From assembly GCA_030648675.1 (NCBI GenBank), contig JAUSGV010000083.1:1-6645 (forward strand): a stretch of 6,645 nt of DNA, in the 5' to 3' direction. The stretch is from Dehalococcoidales bacterium (GTDB lineage: Bacteria; Chloroflexota; Dehalococcoidia; Dehalococcoidales; UBA2162). Position 1 is the stretch's first letter. Each line of letters starts with the position of its first letter. The translations under genes and the position numbers were made by a program. The notes beneath the pieces were generated by a model, which saw only the letters and a program-made list of their open reading frames with translations, did not search any database and had not been told where the DNA came from. This document shows, piece after piece, positions 1 through 5,663 of the stretch.

Positions 1-813
1 AGTTTTTCCAAAGCGATTGAAACAGCAGCGGGGGTTACTTTTGACTTAGATTCACTGATTCAACTGAATACCGATTTCGTAGAAGCTTCCGAAAAGTATC
101 TGCTTCTGAATATTAAAGAATACGGCGTTGAAAAGCCGGACAACATGCTTTTCCTTATTGAAGATAAGGCCTTCGTTTTCTCCGGTAGTTGTCCATCCCC
201 TTCCGCCTTCAAAGCGTTTGAAAGTATATTATCCAAACCGTCCGGCATTAGTACCATTCAATGCTTTCTTGTTCTTGACAAGGTCGTAGACAATCATAAG
301 AAGCAGCTTGAAGGCTTTCTTGATAAAATCAAGACACAGGAAGAAACCTTCGACCAGGTCGAGAATCGTAAACTGAATCTTGAAATAGAGCGTTTTAGCG
401 ATAGACTTGAAGAATTTCACGACTTACTACTCGAACTTCAGGAGCGACGCTACAAACAGGTGCAATTCCATTACATCAGCTTCGATTATCGTGTTTTGCT
501 GGCGGAAAGTCTGAGCCTTCAAGGAAGAGCCAGGCGCAGAATAGAAAGTCTCAAAAGGCTTCGACAGGACCATGCAATCAGAGCCTCGGAAGAATTGAAC
601 CAGAGGATTCTGAAGCTCAATGACGTCGTGACGAGACTTACCGCTATAACGGTTATTTTCATGGTGCCCACATTGATAGCCAGTCATTTCGGTATGAATT
701 TTCAATTCATGCCCGAACTGCACCTGTGGTGGACCTACCCGGCGGTTTTAGCAGGGCAAATTGTGATCATTATCGCCGGCATATTGATATTCAGGAAAGT
801 AGGTTGGCTATAA
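1..813 (+). CDS. corA: CorA family Mg2+/Co2+ transporter, 5' partial
   Basis: The frame is open from base 1 to a TAA at 811-813, giving 270 visible residues, so the start lies upstream of the window. CorA proteins form pentameric inner-membrane channels that take up Mg2+ (sometimes Co2+ or Ni2+). Seen here: a soluble alpha/beta N-terminal part, a long charged helical stretch (visible residues about 98-210) expected to form the funnel stalk, a first membrane helix at about 210-229, and the family signature GMN at 231-233 within FGMNF. This is followed by the MPEL periplasmic loop and a second membrane helix at about 246-264, ending in a short basic cytoplasmic tail (RKVGWL). Family members are usually somewhat over 300 residues, so roughly 40-60 N-terminal residues are probably missing. 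An internal ATG at 145 is not the start, because the reading frame and domain continue upstream of it. The gene has no evident functional link to the pilus genes. The metal transported cannot be told from the sequence. Confidence 0.9.
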   Translation, partial: SFSKAIETAAGVTFDLDSLIQLNTDFVEASEKYLLLNIKEYGVEKPDNMLFLIEDKAFVFSGSCPSPSAFKAFESILSKPSGISTIQCFLVLDKVVDNHKKQLEGFLDKIKTQEETFDQVENRKLNLEIERFSDRLEEFHDLLLELQERRYKQVQFHYISFDYRVLLAESLSLQGRARRRIESLKRLRQDHAIRASEELNQRILKLNDVVTRLTAITVIFMVPTLIASHFGMNFQFMPELHLWWTYPAVLAGQIVIIIAGILIFRKVGWL

Positions 814-857
814 ATTCAACGACAGCCCAATAGGTGGTCCGGCGCTTTCAGTCTTTT

Positions 858-893
858 AGCAGTGGAGGAATCAAAGTAAACTCCTCCGCCGCT
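858..893 (+). terminator. Possible weak transcription terminator after corA
   Basis: Bases 858-869 can pair with 882-893 in a 12-bp stem with one mismatch and one G-U wobble around a 12-base loop. The inner six pairs (GGAGGA with TCCTCC) are perfect. The hairpin lies 45 bases after the corA stop. The nearest T run (TTTTT at 903-907) starts about 10 bases past the stem instead of directly after it, so this is not a textbook intrinsic terminator. It could be a weak terminator, a 3'-end stabilising hairpin, or chance. Confidence 0.35.
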
Positions 894-910
894 GAGGTTA
901 TGTTTTTCAC

Positions 911-927
911 AAAATTTCTTAAATTTT
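911..927. repeat. AT-rich 7-bp inverted repeat
   Basis: AAAATTT and AAATTTT flank a three-base CTT spacer and form a perfect 7-bp inverted repeat in the most AT-rich part of the gap. It could be a protein-binding site, a bendable element upstream of the pilB promoter, or part of the corA 3' end. A+T richness makes chance a real alternative. Confidence 0.3.
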
Positions 928-935
928 TCTAAATA

Positions 936-962
936 TTGATACCTTTGGTCTCTTTTTGATAC
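936..962. repeat. TTGATAC direct repeat pair, 20 bp apart
   Basis: TTGATAC occurs at 936-942 and again at 956-962. The start-to-start distance is 20 bp, close to two helical turns, so both copies would face the same side of the DNA. They lie about 80-105 bases upstream of the predicted pilB transcription start, where an activator could bind. No transcription-factor family is recognised, so operator function is an inference. Confidence 0.3.
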
Positions 963-986
963 GATCTGTTATCTTCTTACGCTCAA

Positions 987-1004
987 CGCATGATCTCGCA
1001 CGAT
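987..1004. promoter_or_regulatory. CGCAYGAT tandem repeat abutting the -35 box, candidate operator
   Basis: CGCATGAT (987-994) and CGCACGAT (997-1004) match at seven of eight bases. They are spaced exactly 10 bp start to start, one helical turn. The second copy ends on the first T of the -35 hexamer. Tandem half-sites with about one-turn spacing next to a -35 box are typical of response-regulator-type binding sites. The identity of any regulator is unknown. Confidence 0.35.
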
Positions 1005-1032
1005 TGACCCACGCGTAGCGGCAACTTATAAT
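1004..1032 (+). promoter_or_regulatory. Sigma70-type promoter for the pilus operon
   Basis: The -35 hexamer TTGACC (1004-1009) matches five of the six bases of TTGACA. After a 17-base spacer comes a perfect TATAAT -10 box (1027-1032). The expected start of transcription is about 1039-1040, only about 13 bases before the pilB ATG at 1053. This is the only strong promoter-like sequence I see ahead of the pilus genes, and it probably drives the whole cluster. Confidence 0.8.
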
Positions 1033-1052
1033 GAACGCGGGTTGAGATAGAA

Positions 1053-2588
1053 ATGCCGGAAGTGTCATCGAATAGCAGCAAGAGCCACAGCCTGCGCACC
1101 TACGATATCCATCCCGATGCCATTCAACTGGTATCGGAAGCGATGGCCAGGGAATATAATGCCATTCCGCTAGAGGTGAAGGGTCAGGTTCTCCGTGTTG
1201 CGATGGCTAATCCGGATGACGTCATGGCGATAGAAGCCCTGGCAGCCCGGACGCAGATGCGCATTGAGCCGGTGGAAGCCACCGCAGAAGCGGTCAGGGA
1301 AGCGATCGATTCCAACTACCGCGAGCAGGGTGAACTGGAGAAGGAACTCTCTCGCATCCAGGTAACGAGCGAAACAACCGAAGAGCAAGCACTCCCGACC
1401 GGAATCGAGGCCATCAACGACGCCCCGATTGTAAAAGCACTCGCGCTTATAATCGACGAAGCCGTCAAAGCCAGGGCTTCCGATATCCATTTGCAGCCGC
1501 AAGAAGACGGTCTGTGGGTGCGTTACCGTATCGACGGTACACTGCAAGAAACCCACCGCCTACCGCTGGACACGGCAGTACCGCTTATTTCCCGCATCAA
1601 GATACTAGCCAGCATGAACATAGCCGACCATCACCGCCCCCAGGACGGCCAGTTCTCTGTCGTCCCCAAAGGCCGCCGTGATTCGATGGATATTCGTGTT
1701 GGAATAATCCCGACGGTGCACGGTGAGATGGCAGCATTGCGTTTGCTGGATAAGTCAAAAGCGTTGATGACCCTATTGCAAATCGGCTTTTTACAGGAAA
1801 GCCTGGCCGAATACCAGGAAATGTTGAAAGTACCGCACGGAATAATCATGGTAAGCGGACCGACGGGTTCAGGAAAGACGACGACGCTTTACGCGACACT
1901 CAACACACTCGATTCCAAGGGTAGAAATATCATCACCATAGAAGACCCGGTGGAATACCGCTTCAGAAATATCAACCAGATACAGGTAAATTCCCGTGCC
2001 GGGTTGACCTTCGCCGCCGGGCTGCGGTCGATTTTACGGCTCGACCCGAACGTGATCCTGGTCGGCGAAATGCGTGACGCCGAGACGGCGAATATAGCGA
2101 TCCAATCCGCGCTCACCGGTCACCTCGTGTTATCGACCATCCACGCCAATGATTCTACGGGCATAGTCGCCCGTTTGCTCGACCTGGGCATCGAACGTTT
2201 CCTTATCGCTTCGGCGTTGATCGGTGTTGTGGCTCAGCGCATGATCCGCCGCGTTTGCCCCGATTGTGCGGAGATGCTTAAAGCCCCGGTTGCCGAGCAG
2301 AAAGCCTACGAAAAAGAAACCGGCGAAGTCCGGGAGAAATTTCTTTACGGGAAGGGATGTAAATCGTGTGCGGGTACGGGCTATCGGGGGAGGCAGGGTA
2401 TTTTCGAAATACTTCGCATCAACGACGAATTGAGGACGATGCTGCTCGAAGGTGACAGCATCAGCCAATTTCGCGTTCACGCTATAAAACTAGGTATGAT
2501 ACCGTTAAGCAAGGACGGGATGCTTAAGGTGAAAGCAAACATCACGACCCCGGCCGAAATCTTGCGTACCGCCTATACGCTGGATTAA
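1053..2588 (+). CDS. pilB: Type IV pilus extension ATPase PilB (GspE/PulE family)
   Basis: This 511-residue cytoplasmic hexameric ATPase powers pilus extension by acting on the platform protein PilC. In order: a short T2SSE/MshEN-type N-terminal region (about 18-90), a linker (90-120), the PAS-like N2 domain (about 125-240) with the RASDIHLQP and RPQDGQF motifs, and the RecA-like motor. Walker A is GPTGSGKT at 269-276, the Asp box ITIEDPVEY at 294-302, Walker B about LVGEMRDAET at 336-345, and the His box TGHLVLSTIHAND at 355-367. Two CxxC pairs (C402/C405 and C436/C439) form the zinc site that marks extension ATPases and is absent from PilT. The start is secure: an in-frame TGA at 1032-1034 prevents a longer form and no other start codon lies between. 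The protein therefore lacks the first half of the usual N-terminal domain and is shorter than the familiar PilB of about 560 residues. There is no strong Shine-Dalgarno sequence ahead of it. It is the first gene of the predicted operon. GspE of a secretion system is the alternative, but the PilO/PilM-like neighbours favour a pilus. Confidence 0.95.
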   Translation: MPEVSSNSSKSHSLRTYDIHPDAIQLVSEAMAREYNAIPLEVKGQVLRVAMANPDDVMAIEALAARTQMRIEPVEATAEAVREAIDSNYREQGELEKELSRIQVTSETTEEQALPTGIEAINDAPIVKALALIIDEAVKARASDIHLQPQEDGLWVRYRIDGTLQETHRLPLDTAVPLISRIKILASMNIADHHRPQDGQFSVVPKGRRDSMDIRVGIIPTVHGEMAALRLLDKSKALMTLLQIGFLQESLAEYQEMLKVPHGIIMVSGPTGSGKTTTLYATLNTLDSKGRNIITIEDPVEYRFRNINQIQVNSRAGLTFAAGLRSILRLDPNVILVGEMRDAETANIAIQSALTGHLVLSTIHANDSTGIVARLLDLGIERFLIASALIGVVAQRMIRRVCPDCAEMLKAPVAEQKAYEKETGEVREKFLYGKGCKSCAGTGYRGRQGIFEILRINDELRTMLLEGDSISQFRVHAIKLGMIPLSKDGMLKVKANITTPAEILRTAYTLD

Positions 2589-2616
2589 TCGAAGGGAGAG
2601 ACAGAGGGCCGCAGAC

Positions 2617-2621
2617 GGTGA
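2617..2621 (+). promoter_or_regulatory. Ribosome binding site of pilC
   Basis: GGTGA ends three bases before the ATG at 2625 and can pair with the UCACC part of the 16S rRNA tail. The spacing is short but supports this start. The 36-base gap after pilB shows no terminator, so pilC is expected to be co-transcribed. Confidence 0.5.
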
Positions 2622-2624
2622 AAA

Positions 2625-3830
2625 ATGGTTTACAAGTATTTAGCCTACAACGGAAGCGGAAAGCTGGTCAAAGGTACACTTTCGGCTGCGGATGAGGAAG
2701 CGGCCAACGAAGCGTTGACATTTGCCGGTTTCCGCACTGTAAGTCTCAAGAAATACGTTCCTCTCTTCAGTCTCGACAAATTAGGCGACAGCTTTTATCA
2801 GGTAAAGCCAACCGAGGTTATCCTTTTTTACCGCCAGTTGGCTATGCTTATAAAATCCGGTACCAACATCGCTACAGCGGTCGATTTGTTGCAACAGCAA
2901 TCGAGTAATCGAAAAATGCAGCAGGTGCTCCGAGAAGTTATAAGTGAGATTCGCGGCGGCGGGCAACTTTCGACGGCGCTGGGTAAGAATCCCAAAATTT
3001 TTGCGCAAAACTACACAAGGTTGTTGAATGTCGGCGAACAAAGCGGTAATCCCGAGCTAGTGATGGAACAGATCGCAGATTATATGGAGCGGGAACTCGT
3101 GACGTCGAAAGAGGTAAAGGGAGCTTTGATGATGCCCGGGATCACCGCCGGTATCGCGGTTGTCGTGGTGGGGTTGCTGGTAATGTTCGTGTTACCGTCT
3201 TTCGGCAAGCTGTACGATTCTCTCGGGGCCAAACTGCCGCCGGCGGCGAAAACGATGATGGCGTTTTCCACGTGGTCGAACAAGAATTGGCTGTCGGTCG
3301 TCATGTCGATAATCGTAATTGCCTTACTGGGTTATTTGTATGTCAGGACGCCCAAAGGCCGGTATAACCTGGACAAACTGCTTTTGAATATACCCTTGCT
3401 TGGGCGGGTCCGGCTGCTTAGCGAATTGAGCCGGTTGTGCCGGAGTGTAGCGCTGCTGGTGCACGCCGGACTGCCGTTAACGGAAACGATGAATCAGGTG
3501 ATCCAGGGAAGCACGAACCGGGTTGTAGCCGAAGCGTTGAACCAGGTACGTGTCGAGATGATGAAGGGAGAAGGGCTTTCCCGTCCGATGTCCAAGAATA
3601 AGCTGTTCCTGCCCATGATGGTGCAGATGATAAGCGTTGGCGAAGAAACCGGTAATCTGGATACTACGCTTATTGCCGTGGCGACAAGTTATGAAGCCGA
3701 GGCAGCCGATACAATGCACACGTTCGTCGGATTGATCCAACCGACGATGACTATAGGCATCGGGCTTGCCATTGCCGGTATCGCCATAACTTTGTTCTCT
3801 ACCATATACGGCATGACCGAGGCGTTTTAG
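2625..3830 (+). CDS. pilC: Type IV pilus inner-membrane platform protein PilC (GspF family)
   Basis: This 401-residue polytopic membrane protein sits at the base of the pilus machine and passes the movement of the PilB ATPase on to pilin polymerisation. It has the standard layout of two repeated T2SSF domains. The first is cytoplasmic at about residues 62-185, containing FYRQLAMLIKSG at 68-79 and GEQSGN at 137-142. The second is at about 262-390, with matching elements LSRLCRSVALLVHAGLPL at 268-285 and GEETGNLD at 339-346. Membrane helices are predicted at about 170-191, 222-240 and 372-395. The N-terminal 50 residues carry the typical short YKY-A-NGSGK-V-G opening of the family. Length is normal (about 400). 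It follows pilB by 36 bases with no terminator, the usual pilB-pilC pairing. There is no sign of truncation. GspF of a type II secretion system is the close alternative by family alone. Confidence 0.95.
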   Translation: MVYKYLAYNGSGKLVKGTLSAADEEAANEALTFAGFRTVSLKKYVPLFSLDKLGDSFYQVKPTEVILFYRQLAMLIKSGTNIATAVDLLQQQSSNRKMQQVLREVISEIRGGGQLSTALGKNPKIFAQNYTRLLNVGEQSGNPELVMEQIADYMERELVTSKEVKGALMMPGITAGIAVVVVGLLVMFVLPSFGKLYDSLGAKLPPAAKTMMAFSTWSNKNWLSVVMSIIVIALLGYLYVRTPKGRYNLDKLLLNIPLLGRVRLLSELSRLCRSVALLVHAGLPLTETMNQVIQGSTNRVVAEALNQVRVEMMKGEGLSRPMSKNKLFLPMMVQMISVGEETGNLDTTLIAVATSYEAEAADTMHTFVGLIQPTMTIGIGLAIAGIAITLFSTIYGMTEAF

Positions 3831-3848
3831 GCAGCCGGGGGACGAGGA

Positions 3849-4250
3849 ATGTCAGGTACACGAAAAGTAAAAAGAAATGGCGGTCGGGAATCAGGTTTCA
3901 CGCTTCTCGAATCGCTGGTGGCGTTGGCAATACTGGGGACGATAGCGGTCGTTTTCCTCGGCGGCGTTATCGGTACCACTAAAGCGGCTGCAGTGATTGA
4001 CGAACAAACGACGGCAGAAAGTTTGGCACAAAACCAGATGGAATGGGTGCAAAACGCGGCTTACGTTGCCGAGGCAACGTCTTACAGCCCGGCGGCTTTG
4101 CCCGGCAGCGGTGATTACAATAATTATTCAGTAAATATCACCTCGGCGGCGCTGCACAGTCCTGACGACGGTGTTCAGAAGATTACGATAACGATCAGGC
4201 ATTCCAGTAAAGAGGTATCACAACTGGAAGGTTACAAGTTAAACAGATGA
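3849..4250 (+). CDS. Minor pilin/pseudopilin, PilV/GspI-like prepilin
   Basis: This 133-residue protein has a classic type III signal: a 16-residue basic leader (KVKRNGGRES) ending in Gly16, then FTLLES. Prepilin peptidase would cut before Phe17 and N-methylate it, and Glu5 of the mature protein is Glu21. The hydrophobic helix covers about 17-38 (LVALAILGTIAVVFLGGVIG) and anchors the subunit in the membrane and then in the fibre core. The mature part is about 117 residues. After the helix, QTTAESLAQNQMEWVQ resembles the GspI/PilV subgroup, in which the segment after the stem reads A-x-x-LA-x-x-Q-x-E. The rest is a small beta-rich domain. The ATG at 3849 directly abuts GAGGA (3844-3848), and a GGGGG run lies at 3837-3841 nearer the normal spacing. 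It follows pilC by 18 bases and overlaps the next gene by 4 (ATGA). Assignment to PilV or GspI is by likeness only. It could also be a small major pilin, though its company argues for a minor one. Confidence 0.85.
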   Translation: MSGTRKVKRNGGRESGFTLLESLVALAILGTIAVVFLGGVIGTTKAAAVIDEQTTAESLAQNQMEWVQNAAYVAEATSYSPAALPGSGDYNNYSVNITSAALHSPDDGVQKITITIRHSSKEVSQLEGYKLNR

Positions 4251-4762
4251 AAGCCGGCTTAAAGGGATTCACTCTCGTAGAATTGCTCGTCGCCATGTCG
4301 ATCACGGCACTGGTCAGCGGGGCTACCCTGATGGCTTTGTCTCAGATTTACGGCGGTACGGACAAGAACAACGATCGTGTTACCGCCGCAACTCAGGTAG
4401 AAAATGCCGGCTTCTGGATCGTTCGCGATGCCCAGAGAGCGATGGATATCAGCACGGATAACCTTACGGCACCGGATTTTCTTTTCATCGAATGGACCGA
4501 ATGGGACGCTGCCGGGGAGCCCACCAGTTACTCCGTGAGATACTCGTTTAACGGCAGCACTTTGAAGCGGACGTACCTCAGCACTGGCGGGGCAAACCAG
4601 CAGACGGTGGTTGGTGTCAATCTTTATTACAATCCAGGCGACACTGCCAATACAAGCATGGCTTCTTACGAAGACCCGGTTTTAACGGTTCGGTTGTCGT
4701 CCATTCTCAGTAAGGCTCATGAGGCCAGGGAATTTCGCATCAAGAGGCGGCCTGATGTTTAA
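4247..4762 (+). CDS. Minor pilin/pseudopilin, PilW/GspJ-like prepilin
   Basis: This 171-residue prepilin has a short leader, MKAGLKG, cut before Phe8 in GFTLVELLVAM. Glu12 is the conserved Glu5 of the mature protein. The hydrophobic helix spans about 8-33. The segment just after it (VENAGFWIVRDAQRAM, about 52-67) is typical of the PilW/GspJ group, where a second helix reads x-x-x-A-x-x-x-I-x-x-D-x-x-x-A. The remaining mature domain of about 100 residues is beta-rich, with strands around FLFIEWTEW, YSVRYSF and VVGVNLYY. It overlaps the previous gene at ATGA (4247-4250), which suggests translational coupling, and its last codons overlap the start of the next gene. A minor pilin of this type usually works with PilV- and PilX-type partners in an initiating tip complex. 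The exact subfamily is inferred from position and the helix pattern. Confidence 0.85.
   Translation: MKAGLKGFTLVELLVAMSITALVSGATLMALSQIYGGTDKNNDRVTAATQVENAGFWIVRDAQRAMDISTDNLTAPDFLFIEWTEWDAAGEPTSYSVRYSFNGSTLKRTYLSTGGANQQTVVGVNLYYNPGDTANTSMASYEDPVLTVRLSSILSKAHEAREFRIKRRPDV
4744..4747 (+). promoter_or_regulatory. Ribosome binding site that decides the start of the PilX-like gene
   Basis: GAGG ends seven bases before the ATG at 4755, a normal spacing. The other in-frame ATG, at 4719, has only AAGG three bases before it. The later start is therefore preferred, giving an 8-bp overlap with the preceding gene instead of a 44-bp one. Confidence 0.6.
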
Positions 4763-5642
4763 TCGAGCGAAAGGGTTCTTCGGGAAATTAGGGCGACGGC
4801 AATCGCTTAACCAGAAGGGTATTGCCCTGCCTTTAGTCCTATGCGTTTTGGCCGTCGGGGGTCTCACCATAGCCGCCAGCCTCAACTACAGTACCACTGT
4901 ATTGAAAGCCCATAGCACCATAAAGCATAACGTGGATGGAATTTATGCCGCGGATGCCGGCGTCGAACACGCGATCTGGTCGGTGATGCACGGTATTCCG
5001 CCTCTAACACAGTTACCGGAACAGATCAATCATTTGAGCGTAAATATGAGCACCGTATGTACGGGGAACTTTACGCTGTATCTCGGCGACCTGGTGGGTT
5101 TTTCGAGTAAGCCCGGAGTGCTGTCGGTGACCAGTAACCTGACCCAAAACGGGACCGACAGATACAGATACGATATTATCATTGTCAGGGAGGATATTCC
5201 CGGACCGGAAACAATACATCTTCAGGAAGTCGGGGTCAGGCTACCTCCCGGATTTAGTTACAACGATACTGCGTCGAGGTCGGACGGCAGGTCGCTGGGA
5301 AGCGGCAATCCGATAATGTCACAGGACGAGGCCGGAGCCTGGATGCTGCAATGGCAATGGGGTTCAAGCATTCGTCCGAAGCTTGAAAACGACGATGGAG
5401 ACAACATCTTCATACTGTCTTTCTACATTACGGGACCGGACGAACCGGAAGGAGAATATGCCTGGACGGTAGCTGATGCCACGGGATATGGATTGTACGG
5501 CGAATTGACAGGGGGGCGCTATGTCATTACCGCCAATGCGGTACGTCCCAGCGATAACAGGACGATATCGAGAATAATTGCTGAATTAATAAAGCAGGGT
5601 GAAGGTACGAGCTATATTACATCATGGAATATAGCCAACTGA
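4755..5642 (+). CDS. PilX/GspK-like minor pilin with large C-terminal domain
   Basis: From the preferred ATG at 4755 the protein has 295 residues (307 if the in-frame ATG at 4719 were used). It starts with a basic stretch (RRQSLNQK), then GIALPLVLCVLAVGG, a membrane helix at about 23-43. If cleaved after Gly22, mature position 5 is Leu, so the usual Glu5 is absent, as is known for GspK and some PilX-type pilins. The motif YAADAGVEHAIW at 64-75 matches the A-x-AG-x-x-x-A segment after the stem in PilX/GspK proteins. Residues about 95-145 form a beta-rich region. Residues about 155-265 read like a beta-sandwich: VRLPPGFSYN, then a serine/glycine loop, MLQWQW, FILSFYITG and EGEYAWTV. The total is larger than classic PilX. 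Cys30 and Cys102 are present, with no lipobox around Cys30. It overlaps the PilW-like gene by 8 bp and precedes pilO by 21 bases. Tip adhesin or initiator function is inferred. Confidence 0.75.
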   Translation: MFNRAKGFFGKLGRRQSLNQKGIALPLVLCVLAVGGLTIAASLNYSTTVLKAHSTIKHNVDGIYAADAGVEHAIWSVMHGIPPLTQLPEQINHLSVNMSTVCTGNFTLYLGDLVGFSSKPGVLSVTSNLTQNGTDRYRYDIIIVREDIPGPETIHLQEVGVRLPPGFSYNDTASRSDGRSLGSGNPIMSQDEAGAWMLQWQWGSSIRPKLENDDGDNIFILSFYITGPDEPEGEYAWTVADATGYGLYGELTGGRYVITANAVRPSDNRTISRIIAELIKQGEGTSYITSWNIAN

Positions 5643-5652
5643 GCAGGATAAA

Positions 5653-5658
5653 GAGGTG
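5653..5658 (+). promoter_or_regulatory. Strong ribosome binding site supporting a TTG start for pilO
   Basis: GAGGTG ends five bases before TTG at 5664 and is the best Shine-Dalgarno match in the cluster. It supports the non-ATG start, since the next possible in-frame start (a GTG inside the membrane helix) would destroy the anchor. Confidence 0.65.
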
Positions 5659-5663
5659 CGGGG

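Larger units (their letters stand above)
814..1052. other. Intergenic regulatory region between corA and pilB
   Basis: This 239-base gap has no convincing coding frame. From left to right it holds an imperfect hairpin (858-893), an AT-rich stretch (about 901-960) containing a perfect 7-bp inverted repeat (911-927), a pair of TTGATAC direct repeats (936-942 and 956-962), a pair of CGCAYGAT repeats (987-994 and 997-1004), and a near-consensus promoter (1004-1032). It separates the metal transporter from the pilus cluster and appears to be the control region of the latter. Confidence 0.75.

Noticed and set aside
145..147. ATG as start of the CorA-type gene
   Set aside because: The same frame is open back to base 1 and reads as normal CorA N-terminal domain, so the gene is cut by the window edge.
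427..723. 98-codon open frame on the - strand
   Set aside because: It is antisense to the helical part of the CorA protein, with no recognisable motif.
814..1052. Riboswitch (for example Mg2+ or cyclic-di-GMP) ahead of pilB
   Set aside because: The promoter lies only about 20 bases before the start codon, so the transcribed leader is too short for an aptamer. I saw no known riboswitch core upstream.
1170..1556. 128-codon open frame on the - strand
   Set aside because: It lies wholly inside pilB, whose motifs are unmistakable, and shows no recognisable domain. It is a shadow of the real gene.
2130..2480. 116-codon open frame on the - strand
   Set aside because: It is antisense to the pilB zinc-site region, with no family features and no sensible ribosome binding context.
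1053..2588. Retraction ATPase PilT instead of PilB
   Set aside because: The length of 511 residues, the N-terminal region and the two CxxC pairs of the zinc site are features of extension ATPases.
4719..4754. Twelve extra N-terminal residues for the PilX-like protein from ATG 4719
   Set aside because: The ribosome binding site there is poor and too close, and it would overlap the previous gene by 44 bases. ATG 4755 has a well-placed GAGG.
4842..4844. Cys30 of the PilX-like protein as a lipoprotein cysteine
   Set aside because: The residues before it (LVLC) do not fit a lipobox, which needs a small residue just before Cys, and the segment sits mid-helix in a pilin stem.
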